NCBI GenBank assembly: GCA_030849075.1
Contig: JASAOO010003558.1
Coordinates: forward strand, 90,949-154,948
DNA: 64,000 nucleotides
Source: Zelonia costaricensis
Taxonomy: Eukaryota > Euglenozoa > Kinetoplastea > Trypanosomatida > Trypanosomatidae
Reading direction: 5' to 3'
The position numbers and the translations under genes were made by a program. How positions within the stretch are numbered: the first letter of the stretch is position 1; every line of letters begins with the position of its first letter. Shown piece by piece: positions 49,001-57,022 of the stretch. The notes below the pieces were generated by a model that did no database searches, was not told the origin of the DNA, and worked only from the letters and a program-made list of their open reading frames with translations.

Positions 49001-49467
49001 TTGTGGCTGCCGTCCGCCGTCATGGTGGTGCCGCTCACGGGAGCGAACTGCACCGTCGCCTTCGCCACCGGGCTCTGCGAGCACGCGACGCCGACGGTAC
49101 AGAACTGGTAGCCGCCGCCCGGCGTCGTCGTGAAGCAGCCGGGCCGCTCCAGTCCGTTGGGGTTGCGGCAGTAGCTGTGGTTGCCCACCCCGGTAGCCGC
49201 GTCGAGGGGAATGTCGTGCGGGTTCGGCGCCTGCGAGGCCCAGTTCTGGCACGGCACGCCGGACTCGGAGACGCTCACGATGCCGCGGTAGTCCTGGCCA
49301 TCAGGAAGGTAGTACACCTCCGTCCTGTTGCCGCACGTCGAGCCAGGGGCCAGCGTGGTGCGGGCCGCGCGGGCAGGCACAGCGGATGAGCTGCCCAGCA
49401 GCAGCACCACCGCAAGCACCACGGCGAGCAGCGCCGCGGTGAGATGGAGGTCAGACAGGCGGCGCAT
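46027..49467 (-). CDS. Kringle-domain type I membrane protein (1146 aa)
   Basis: A probable cell-surface or endomembrane protein. The signal peptide is at about 1-34 (LLAVVLAVVLLLGSSSA). A kringle occupies 45-129: six cysteines at 45, 73, 100, 111, 123 and 129 with the family's landmarks CQNW, NHSYCRNPNG and PGCFT. Three or so repeats resembling the chitobiase/hexosaminidase C-terminal (CHB_HEX_C) beta-sandwich follow at about 132-375. The middle 650 residues are Thr/Val/Pro-rich and beta-like, with many N-x-S/T sites. A six-cysteine EGF-like knot lies at 1031-1057, then a Ser/Thr/Asp stalk, a membrane helix at about 1104-1124, and a short basic cytoplasmic tail. The start at 49467 is seven bases after an AG at 49473. 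Kringles bind proteins or ligands in animals; the ligand here is unknown. Confidence 0.88.
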   Translation of the reverse strand: MRRLSDLHLTAALLAVVLAVVLLLGSSSAVPARAARTTLAPGSTCGNRTEVYYLPDGQDYRGIVSVSESGVPCQNWASQAPNPHDIPLDAATGVGNHSYCRNPNGLERPGCFTTTPGGGYQFCTVGVACSQSPVAKATVQFAPVSGTTMTADGSHNYVSLSCYPRPCAVHYALGAEVLASATSLVYTQPIMLKQSTTVKTYVVYESGAPMRAQARYTITPTTTPAPLSAIQFVPSDSVVYTNPVVIELLGVTSADSVLLYWGDDVMNPTVYTGGTFRLTNASTTILAVVNGTHYVSATYRVNITAPPLNVYPPSGTFVGGVAVLVNDPQPPSTYYMYVNDSTEWEPLTDMLITWTVVGTSKLDIRALHVAGVESAQSVVYEVVPALPPIVTPDPSVPHHRPVNVTCTAPLDRPLTLSVYRDAAMLDAVAEGVYWAALSTPGAFTVTCAYTDDLQVAHATTTVVELVAVLMQPPTFTPACGANFPAVPLSLQTQLNMSALLPGAAATSWSVSATATGGARIPMITRAEDVDGVFVYDVFQTRPIEVPTTMEVYVTAHSLDPLEADSARTTCAYSLYPISTAATPHFSAIPTCGTTSAPVSAACMTAVQLELATCLHFYSTELLSIDPLGPIVLMRMTGLAAAIQPDMYTRMGACLAAMQRRGSIAELHNETSGEMVLGTAWHVGTPTRKAAEVYTGLPLTVHVTGFHADAGAYHLVRQEYGCEDIGVLPEAVLSASPYAPTEPITDQSIYMTFRVPIPGRYKLCAYMSGALYVVPFESRVVPMPSAANFLNVVVQPFPAIAATSAQECGGAVTPAMEGAAISLALSAIPAGAYPSLEYSYNSAGWLSLPFPVNAATQLGESVSMSIGPLNHKTRPLEVFDASLGPTTGSAQTCVFFVSAAAADTSAPLPTISYLFYTVNTTDVPAGLSGVMLLLQGTFQPGELIFIDIYENVTATTGVPPSDGSALRLLRHVRARPSAATAYAVALPDQVLGLPPSAQRAPYVISASLDGVAVTASPSTVALSPLSLAMTPCTTCASGLCYEGQCLCKNRRTKVVSVCGTDSQDDSSDEDSKSTSTTTTTTNAPSSSSDSGDTGDVTPISLARRLTFLIAYLAVLAVIAGYILVSIKRGGARRERATHAQDITVEAA

Positions 49468-49472
49468 GGCGA

Positions 49473-49474
49473 CT
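49473..49474 (-). promoter_or_regulatory. Predicted spliced-leader acceptor AG of the kringle gene
   Basis: RNA-sense C-run and CTCCTCTGG, then GACGAGTTCTACAG, ends here. The 5' UTR would be five nt before the ATG at 49467, which is short; an upstream AG is the alternative. Confidence 0.4.
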
Positions 49475-50976
49475 GTAGAACTCGTCCACCAGAGGAGGGG
49501 GGGGGGCGCTGGCGCTCTCGTTGGGAGGGTGCGACTCGCTGGCAGGGGGGGGGAGAGGGGCAACAGCAGAAGGGAGGCAAGTCGGCGTGGACAGGGACGG
49601 GGGGCGCGGAGAGGCACACCGGACGCCCCGGGGGGGGGGTGGAAGCGCGGCTCTGCGGCGACGTGCCGAGCGAGGGAAACACGTTCGTTGAAGAGGGAGA
49701 AACGGAAAAAGAAGGAGACACACGTTGCAGGGAGCCGAGGAGGGAAACAAGCGAGTCACTTGAAGAGGGGGGAAGAGAAATGGGGGAGGGCGGAGGAGGG
49801 AGTGGGGGAGTGGGGGGGGGGGGGGGCGTTGCTGCCGCTGTCAACAGCGCTCACACGGTGGCAGGAGCAAAGGCTAAAAAAAACTAAGGAAGATTCGTGT
49901 GCCGCACGAACACAGAGAAGATCCGGAGATCGGCACGTGGAAGAAAGGAGTGAGGTCGATAGCGCGCGAGTGGGTGAAACAGCAAAATGGAAGCGAGGGA
50001 AGTCCGAGTCGCAACACAGGAGAAGACAAGTCACACAAAAAAACCAAAGGACTGCGCCAGGTGGGTGTGGGTGACACAGCCGCTGCGCAGAGCGTGCAGT
50101 TGCGCGAAGGTTTGAGGGAGAGACCACGGTGGGAAGAGCGGAGAGACGATGTGGCGGCACACACACACACTGCAATAGTGTACTTGATGTTCCTCGTTCC
50201 GGATCCGTCCCCTCTCTGCGATACTCCGTCGATCGCCCCTACTTGCTCACAAGGACCCGAGTCCAGCCGTGCGCTGGTGCCCCTGCTTTCTCCTCGTTGC
50301 TCTTGCTCTTCACTAATAGAGCCCGCACCCAAGTGCGTCGTGCGTGTCGCGTCCTTCACACGATTCGAACACGCGCACACGCTTCCGCAATACGGTGTCA
50401 AGTCGCCTTTTTTTCACGTCTTAATGTGCGCGCTCTCCTGCGTGGCCAGTGAAGGTGAGCGGGATGGGCCGTGCCGTGGGCGGTGGCACGTCGTGCCGAT
50501 CGTTCCTTTGCGTTCGCCTCCTTCCCGGTGCTCGTCTTCACCCAATCCTTCGCTTCTTGCGCTCCTTCTCTAGTTGAACCACACGGGGTACAGGGGAGGT
50601 AGGTTTGCGCACACGCGCGCCGTCGTGGCGGGAGTTCACCGCGTGCCCGTGAAGCCGGAAAGATCAAAAAACAGAATAACAGAGACAAAGAGAAGGAGGA
50701 GCAGGTGACAACACGGGAGAGGGTGCCGAAGGGGGGGAAGAGAACTGAGAGAGAGAGCGGCGGACACGTACAGGCGTGTGGGTGGGTCCGTTGCACGTTC
50801 GCACGCGCCAGAGATGCGATGCTGAGCGAAGGCGGGGGAGGAGACGCAGGAGGGGGGGGAAGGAGAAGACGTAGAGGGGAAGAAAAAAAAGAGAAAGCGG
50901 GGATGCGGCGAGGCACACGCAGCAACGCTCGATACAGGTTTCTTAGAATGACCAAGACGGTCAAGCTCCACAAACA

Positions 50977-51032
50977 GACACACACACACACACAGACACA
51001 GACACAGACACAGACACAGACACAGACACACA
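50977..51032. repeat. (CA)n passing into (GACACA)n array
   Basis: About eight CA units followed by six GACACA hexamers, a compound microsatellite. Confidence 0.88.
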
Positions 51033-51552
51033 CGGGCCGCGAACAGGCACGTCCCCACACAAAGCACGCGGGCGGAATCTACGCGATCGACACAGCGGAA
51101 CACGCTTGCAGAGAGGGATGGAGGGAGAGAGAGAGGCGTAAAGAAAGCGGCAGAGCACGTGCGAGTTGGCGTGGGTCCCCGCGCGTCTTTCTTAGCCGAT
51201 GTGCGAGAATGCGGCTTCGCTAAATGAATAAGGAGAGGGAGACGGCGCGGCTCGGAGGAAGCGACCTTGTGGCGGTCTCTGTGCTGCGGCGCCCGTTGCG
51301 TGCCTCTGTGACAGACGGTCGCCAGGCGACGAAGAAGAGCAAACAAGTGAAGAAAGCAAAGGAGCTGCTCGCGTTATGGTCGGCGAGTCCGAAAGGGGGA
51401 GGGGCGGGCGGGCGGGGCGGGGAGAAGGGGTGCTGCTCAGTGCTTCGATATGGTGCTCAGCTATGGGGAACGGCACATCTAGCAGCGACAGCAGACTGGC
51501 GGATCGTGTGTGATGTGGAGTGGGGAAGCGGAAACTTCAAATGTGTGATTGC

Positions 51553-51555
<3 letters not shown>

Positions 51556-51587
<32 letters not shown>
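51556..51587. repeat. (GT)n microsatellite
   Basis: About 16 uninterrupted GT units. Confidence 0.9.
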
Positions 51588-51588
<1 letters not shown>

Positions 51589-52114
51589 TGGGAAATAGAG
51601 GGGATTGCGCATGCGACATCGCGCGCGAGCAAAGCAGAGAGCGAAAAGGAAGTGCAGTGGGGAGCGAGGAAGAAGCAGAAAGCGCGCAGGAAGAGGGCGT
51701 GTGCAGGCAACGTGCACAAGCGTCAGGGGCTGCGTTGAGGAGCGGGAGTTCGCCCGTGAACGGGTGCTCGCTCTCCAGAGTGGAAAGCCGCTTCGAGCAC
51801 GCCGCATGCACTCTGCTGTTGTTTTCTTCTTTTTTTCTGTGTTGCTGATGTCTCCGGTGTACCCCGCAGTTCGGCCCCGTGCGGCTCGAACCTGCCGAGA
51901 GCCAAGGCTCGGTGAGCGCCAGCGGGAAGCGCTGTGTCACCGAGACCGGCGCCACGCTGCAGCACCTCGCACGGCCGCCAAAGCTGCAGTGTCGAGTGCG
52001 CGGTGTGAATCTGCGTCCTCCTCCTTTCAGGAGAACACGAACCCAAACACACACAGACACACACGCTCAAAAGCACGTGGGCGCCACTTCCAGACCCCTC
52101 CCTCCCTTCCCCTC

Positions 52115-55100
52115 TCATGAAGTCATGTGCGACGCCTCCCACAACGCCATTAGATCCCGCTGCACCGCCCACTCCGACGACAGCGCGGACGCGTCCGCGG
52201 CAGTCGTGCTGCGCTCGATAGAAACAATTGACTCCTGGCCCATCGCCGCGCCCCGTGCGCCACGCGCCAGCGGCGGCGGTGTCGCACAGCGGGTCTCGTG
52301 AAGGGGATGTGGCGGTGCCGCGGCCGTCGATGAGCGAGGACGCGTGTGCACGAGTCCGTCAACCCCCGCTGCGTGCCCTCTCGATGCCGTTGCACTCGGA
52401 GACGCCGGCGTGACGGGCGCCGGCCCGTGCGTCGGTGCCAGCGTGGAAGCGCCTCCACCGCCGGCTCGCTGCAGGTCCTCACACCTCCTCTGCTGCTCCG
52501 CTGCGGCAACCGGGGAGCGGCCGGCAGCCTCGCCGCCTGCACGCGTGGCGCAGCGCACGAGTCGTGCCTCCTGCCGCCGCACGTGATCGGCGACCCACCG
52601 CGTCTGCAGCCGCCGATCAGAGCGCACCACACGCGAGAGCAACGCGGCCTCAGCCGACTGCACCGCCTCGAGCTTCAGCTGCGCCAGGTGGCGGGCCGCA
52701 ACAGCCGCAAGACGATCGTCCCCTGCTGCACCTCGCGCCCGCTCACGCGCGGCTCGACTGCGCATTACCTCGTGCGCCGCGGGCGCGTATGCCGGGGGCT
52801 GCCTGGATTCGGCCCACACCTCCGCCCAGGCATCCTCGCACACGCGCAGAGTGCGGCGTGCCTCGAGCCGAGCCGCGTCCTCGGCCGCGCGACGCTGTGC
52901 CTCGAAGGCGTTGATCTGCGACACAGCACCGCACACCTCGGCCTCGAGCAGCTCCAGCGTCTCCGTCCAGTGCTGCTGCAGCTGGCCGACCGCGTGGCTC
53001 AGCTGCCGACTCGATGTGCGGAGGGCGGCACGTCGCTGCTCCGCCGTGGCGACAAACTGCGCGTCCCTCGCCTTTTCCAGCGCCGTCCGGGCCGCCATTG
53101 CGTGCGAAGCGCGTCCAGCGTGCGATGCGCTCGGGGACGTGCGGTGGCGCGACGTGGCGGTGCCCGCATCCCGCGCTTCGCTCGAACCTCCAGCGACACG
53201 AGTGCAGCGCCAACGCGCCAGAGCGCCGCGTCCGGCAGCCTGCAGACAGCGCACCGCTACGTCCCTCAGCGCCGCCGCACACGCACTGGCAGCGGCGACG
53301 GTGCCGGCGCGCAGGAAGACTGCGCTCACGCCGAGTACCGCCGCGCCGGTGCCGCTGCCATCTTCGCCATCGGGACAGTCGCGAAGGCACGGGACCGCGT
53401 GCGTGGCAAGCAGGCACAGCTCGCGATACCGCGCGTGCCGCCGCAGAGCCCGGGCACGGCGCAGCAGAGTGGCGGCGTTCTCGTTGCGGGTGCATGGCAC
53501 GACCCTGGGCCACGCGCAGTGTGCCGTCAGCAGCGGCATGGCCCACTCCACGGCGAAGACCGGTACGGGGCAGACGTGGACGTGACACAGCCGCGACCAC
53601 AGGAACAGCGCCAGGAGCAGTGGATGCTTGTCGCGGAGGTGTGTCGTGAGGGCATCGTCGAGTGACAACACTGAGGCTGCGGAGCCGCGATGGCTACCGT
53701 GTGTGTTCCTGGTGTGCCGGGTGATGTCGGGCGGCACTACCGCGCTCGCCGTCGCTTCGTCCGCGTCGAGCCAAAGCTCCAGCACGTTAGCCTCACCACC
53801 AGCCCCAGCTACCGCGAGGGCTGTCGCCTCTGCCGCATCGCGTGACGGAACGGCCACCGAGTCGACGACACAGACGTAGTCCGCTTGTTTGGGCATCAAC
53901 TCGTCGCTGACCACCTCGCTCGTGGGTGGGCCCAGCACTGCGAGAACGGAATTGAGGCGCTGATGCACCGTACGCCGGTCCCGACCGAGCAGCTCCAGAA
54001 GCGCGTCGACGCTTGCGTCGTCCCCATCGCCGCCGCTTGCCCACGTGTCTGCAGCATTACAAAAGAAGGCGTCGCAGTCTCGGCGGACGTGGCGCAGTGC
54101 ACGGTGTACGCCGGGTGTCTTGCCCATCGCGCAAAGCCGGGCGGCAGCAAACACGTCCGCGGCGAGACGGCGGACTGAGAGGTGCACCGCTGGGTGCAGC
54201 CCACGGGGGAAGGTCAGGGTCAAGAGGCGGTCAGGGCGCGCACCGTCGTCCGCGGGTGGGGCAGGCGCCGTCCACTCGCACGAAACCTCAGGCAGCGCCC
54301 TGTCGGGTGTCACCGCCGCTGCCGCCCCCTCTCCCTCCTCGTCCGCTCCAAGGCACCTAACGAGCTCCTCCAGGCGCCGCGACAACTCACGCTGCACCGC
54401 GTCGACCGAAACGAGCGGCGGCGTCGCGGTCTTGGCGGAGTCGCCCCTGTGGGGCTGGCTACACTGCGCGTACACGGCATCCAGTGCACCCGCCACGGCC
54501 GCCATTGCAGGCAGAAGCGGGTGACCCTCCTCTTCTTCTTCCTCACGGTCGCCCCGGTACGCGGCAGCAGACGTCTTCGTTGCCGCCGTCTCCGCAAACC
54601 ACGCGGCCTGCAGCTCTGTGGCGGGTAGCAGGACTCGTGCGGCCACCGCGCGGACTTCAGCGGCTCTTGACGCCGGTGTGACGGAGGGCTCAGACGAGGG
54701 TGCGTGCAGTTGGTCCAGCCAGGTGTCCACCTCCAGCTCCACCCCCTCGCAGCACGCCTCCTGCCGCAGCGCGGCCGGGAGTCGGGAGCGCAGCGACAGC
54801 GCCACGTGGCAACGCACGTACGCGCCGTACCACGCCTGCAGGCCCCCACCGCTGCCCTGCTGCACCGGGGCATCCCCCGCCTTGTGCGCGCCCTCCTCGC
54901 ACAGTGCCGCCGCGACGAGCGACACGGTACGAGTCGCACCGCTGCCTTGCGGATGTGGTGCCCCACCCGCACCGCACAACACCCGGTTTGAAAGGCACAG
55001 CGCAGCGTCCACGAGGAGGCCGCCCAGGTGCGCCACCACTGCCCTCTGCATCTGCGCCGCACCAGCGGTGTTCAAGGCGTGCCGCGCGGCTGCGTTGTTG

Positions 55101-57022
55101 GGAGAGGACGGCTGCGATGGGGATGGCGATGCGACGCGGCGGTCAGCGACGCCGTCGCCGTCGATCGCCTCCATCGACGTGAGTATCGCGGAGAGCTCGT
55201 CGGCGGAAAGCCGCAGCAGCACGGCAGCGGTGTGCAGCGCCGGCAGCGCCGAGGGCGCCACCTCGGCCGGCCCGTGCCCAGAGCGGCTCAGCGACGTGAA
55301 ACGCACAGCAGCGAGGTGGACGGCGGCGTATGTGAGGTCGTGCAGGGCGGCCTGCTCCGCTGATGTGAGGCCCAGCACCTCGAGCCACGCACTCAGCTGC
55401 GCCACGGTCAGCGGTACCGGCACCGCGGCCTCGCCAGAGCCGCAGCCGCCGCCATTCCCTACGCCGGTCACCTCTGGAGTGGTGCCGGAGAGCTCGCTGA
55501 GTGACTGTGCGACGGCGGCGGCATGTGCAGCCCACCACGCTGTGTCTGTGATGTCTGGTTCAGGGGTGCTGGTTGGGATATTCGGGCCTTGGCCACTGCC
55601 CGTCGGGGCCGGGAATGCGGCTACACGCCACACCGCAGCTCGCAAGAGGCTGCAGGGGGCCGTCTTCACCGTCGTCGCCGCTGTAGCCGCAGCAGGGGTT
55701 GTACTTGTTTGCCCCTCCGCGTGGGCTTTGCCTTGGTGAAGTACAAGGGTGACGGCGTCGATGACGTGGCTAGCACCTCCGGAGGGGCGGCTCGGGCGCA
55801 GCGCGTCAAGCAGCTGTTGAGCGGCGCAAAGGCGATCCGCAAGCGCCACGCCGCCGCCATCGCTGCCGCTCGCTGTCGATTGCGGCTGTGACGGTGCCGC
55901 GGGGGCGCCGTCGTCGCGGCGGCAAGCCTCCTGTGCGTGCTGCGAGAGAAGCGCGGCTCGATGCCGCAGCACCGGTGCGCCCTGCGCCCCGCTGCACCAC
56001 ACCATCGCCTGACGCGGCGCACTCACACCGCCGCCGTGGAGCAGCCGACGCGAGAGCTGTGCAGCGAGTGCCTTCGACTCTGCGGCGTCATTGGCCGCCT
56101 CTTGCTGCCGCATCGGCTCGGTAGACGCAGCGGTCAGGTACACGTCTGCGGTGAAGGCATCGCTGCTGGGGAGCAGTGCAATCGGTGGGCGAGTGCGGCG
56201 GTGGCGGTGCTGCTCGGCGACGGCGTACACCAGCGAGGCACATGACGGAGCCGCACCGAGAAGCCGCTCTGCGGCCACCCGCGCATTGGCCAGCACGCCC
56301 ACGCCAGCTGCAGGCTCGGCAACCCAACGCAGATCCGCCGCACATGGTATGCAGCACACGGCGCCAGGTGTCGAGCTGATGTACAGCGGCGTGACGAGGA
56401 TGTCGTAGAGCAGCCGCTCCTGCCGCGAGAGGCGTCCCGCACTCGTGGGACTCGTGCTGCGGGCACATAGAGAAGCGCCGAGAACCACCTGACACACGCC
56501 ACGCTGCTCCTGCGGTAGCGGCTCGAGCGTGTAGCACCAAACACACTGAGACCGCGGCGACGGCGCTTCAGCTGATGATGCTGGACTGTTGTTGTTAGCA
56601 TCAGGCAGCGTGCCGGAGCACACCTCGTACGCGGCACACCACCGCCCACCGCACAGAGGGCTGACCTTCACCTGCGGCAACTCGTTCGGTGCCTTCTCAT
56701 CAATGGCGTGACGCCGCGCGAGTTGATGTGCACCTTCCAGGTGCGCCTGTGCGCCTGAGAGGGAGATGAACTGACGAGCCGTCGTGGGTGCGACGTAGAC
56801 CAGGAGGTGCGGCAGCTCTGCTGTTTCCGTGGGATCCCTCACCGCGCCTGCCTCTGTGTCAAGGCGAGCACGGCGTGGCCGCCGCGGTGTGCCGCCCTCC
56901 TTCCCAACGCACGCCGCTGACGGCGCGGGTGATTCGTCGGCGTCGGATGCGGACGAGCAAGATGAAACAGAAACGGGACTGTGCGGGCTGGCACCGTACC
57001 AGACGTGGCCCACCGTCGACAT
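52115..57022 (-). CDS. Myosin-like protein with degenerate motor domain (1635 aa)
   Basis: Myosin head landmarks occur in order. SGAQGAPV at 344-351 sits where SGESGAGKT belongs. A stretch at 405-432 replaces the NAKT/NxNSSRFGK switch I region. LEVLGLTSAEQAALHDLTYA (547-566) matches the lower-50K LGxxxxEQ helix, and VLLRLSADELSAILTS (601-616) and ARHALNTAGAAQMQRAV (646-662) match the helices that follow. RQEACCEGVEL (753-763) matches the EQEEYxxEGI relay end. Finally AVFLRAG (1234-1240) and LQAAGRGALAR (1260-1270) match the converter end and an exact IQ motif. Residues 860-1110 are a large insert; a coiled coil follows the IQ at about 1310-1500. P-loop, switch I and switch II (near 700-710) all lack catalytic residues, so ATPase activity is not expected. 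The start is the first ATG, 57022 (MSTVGHVWYG). The gene is certain; the myosin ancestry is a by-eye inference. Confidence 0.8.
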   Translation of the reverse strand: MSTVGHVWYGASPHSPVSVSSCSSASDADESPAPSAACVGKEGGTPRRPRRARLDTEAGAVRDPTETAELPHLLVYVAPTTARQFISLSGAQAHLEGAHQLARRHAIDEKAPNELPQVKVSPLCGGRWCAAYEVCSGTLPDANNNSPASSAEAPSPRSQCVWCYTLEPLPQEQRGVCQVVLGASLCARSTSPTSAGRLSRQERLLYDILVTPLYISSTPGAVCCIPCAADLRWVAEPAAGVGVLANARVAAERLLGAAPSCASLVYAVAEQHRHRRTRPPIALLPSSDAFTADVYLTAASTEPMRQQEAANDAAESKALAAQLSRRLLHGGGVSAPRQAMVWCSGAQGAPVLRHRAALLSQHAQEACRRDDGAPAAPSQPQSTASGSDGGGVALADRLCAAQQLLDALRPSRPSGGASHVIDAVTLVLHQGKAHAEGQTSTTPAAATAATTVKTAPCSLLRAAVWRVAAFPAPTGSGQGPNIPTSTPEPDITDTAWWAAHAAAVAQSLSELSGTTPEVTGVGNGGGCGSGEAAVPVPLTVAQLSAWLEVLGLTSAEQAALHDLTYAAVHLAAVRFTSLSRSGHGPAEVAPSALPALHTAAVLLRLSADELSAILTSMEAIDGDGVADRRVASPSPSQPSSPNNAAARHALNTAGAAQMQRAVVAHLGGLLVDAALCLSNRVLCGAGGAPHPQGSGATRTVSLVAAALCEEGAHKAGDAPVQQGSGGGLQAWYGAYVRCHVALSLRSRLPAALRQEACCEGVELEVDTWLDQLHAPSSEPSVTPASRAAEVRAVAARVLLPATELQAAWFAETAATKTSAAAYRGDREEEEEEGHPLLPAMAAVAGALDAVYAQCSQPHRGDSAKTATPPLVSVDAVQRELSRRLEELVRCLGADEEGEGAAAAVTPDRALPEVSCEWTAPAPPADDGARPDRLLTLTFPRGLHPAVHLSVRRLAADVFAAARLCAMGKTPGVHRALRHVRRDCDAFFCNAADTWASGGDGDDASVDALLELLGRDRRTVHQRLNSVLAVLGPPTSEVVSDELMPKQADYVCVVDSVAVPSRDAAEATALAVAGAGGEANVLELWLDADEATASAVVPPDITRHTRNTHGSHRGSAASVLSLDDALTTHLRDKHPLLLALFLWSRLCHVHVCPVPVFAVEWAMPLLTAHCAWPRVVPCTRNENAATLLRRARALRRHARYRELCLLATHAVPCLRDCPDGEDGSGTGAAVLGVSAVFLRAGTVAAASACAAALRDVAVRCLQAAGRGALARWRCTRVAGGSSEARDAGTATSRHRTSPSASHAGRASHAMAARTALEKARDAQFVATAEQRRAALRTSSRQLSHAVGQLQQHWTETLELLEAEVCGAVSQINAFEAQRRAAEDAARLEARRTLRVCEDAWAEVWAESRQPPAYAPAAHEVMRSRAARERARGAAGDDRLAAVAARHLAQLKLEAVQSAEAALLSRVVRSDRRLQTRWVADHVRRQEARLVRCATRAGGEAAGRSPVAAAEQQRRCEDLQRAGGGGASTLAPTHGPAPVTPASPSATASRGHAAGVDGLVHTRPRSSTAAAPPHPLHETRCATPPPLARGARGAAMGQESIVSIERSTTAADASALSSEWAVQRDLMALWEASHMTS

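Larger units (their letters stand above)
49468..52114. other. 2.65-kb gene-free stretch
   Basis: Contains the predicted acceptor at 49473-49474, a 15-base G-run at 49812-49826, the CA/(GACACA)n array at 50977-51032 and (GT)n at 51556-51587. This is the 3' UTR side of the myosin-like gene. No credible gene. Confidence 0.65.
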
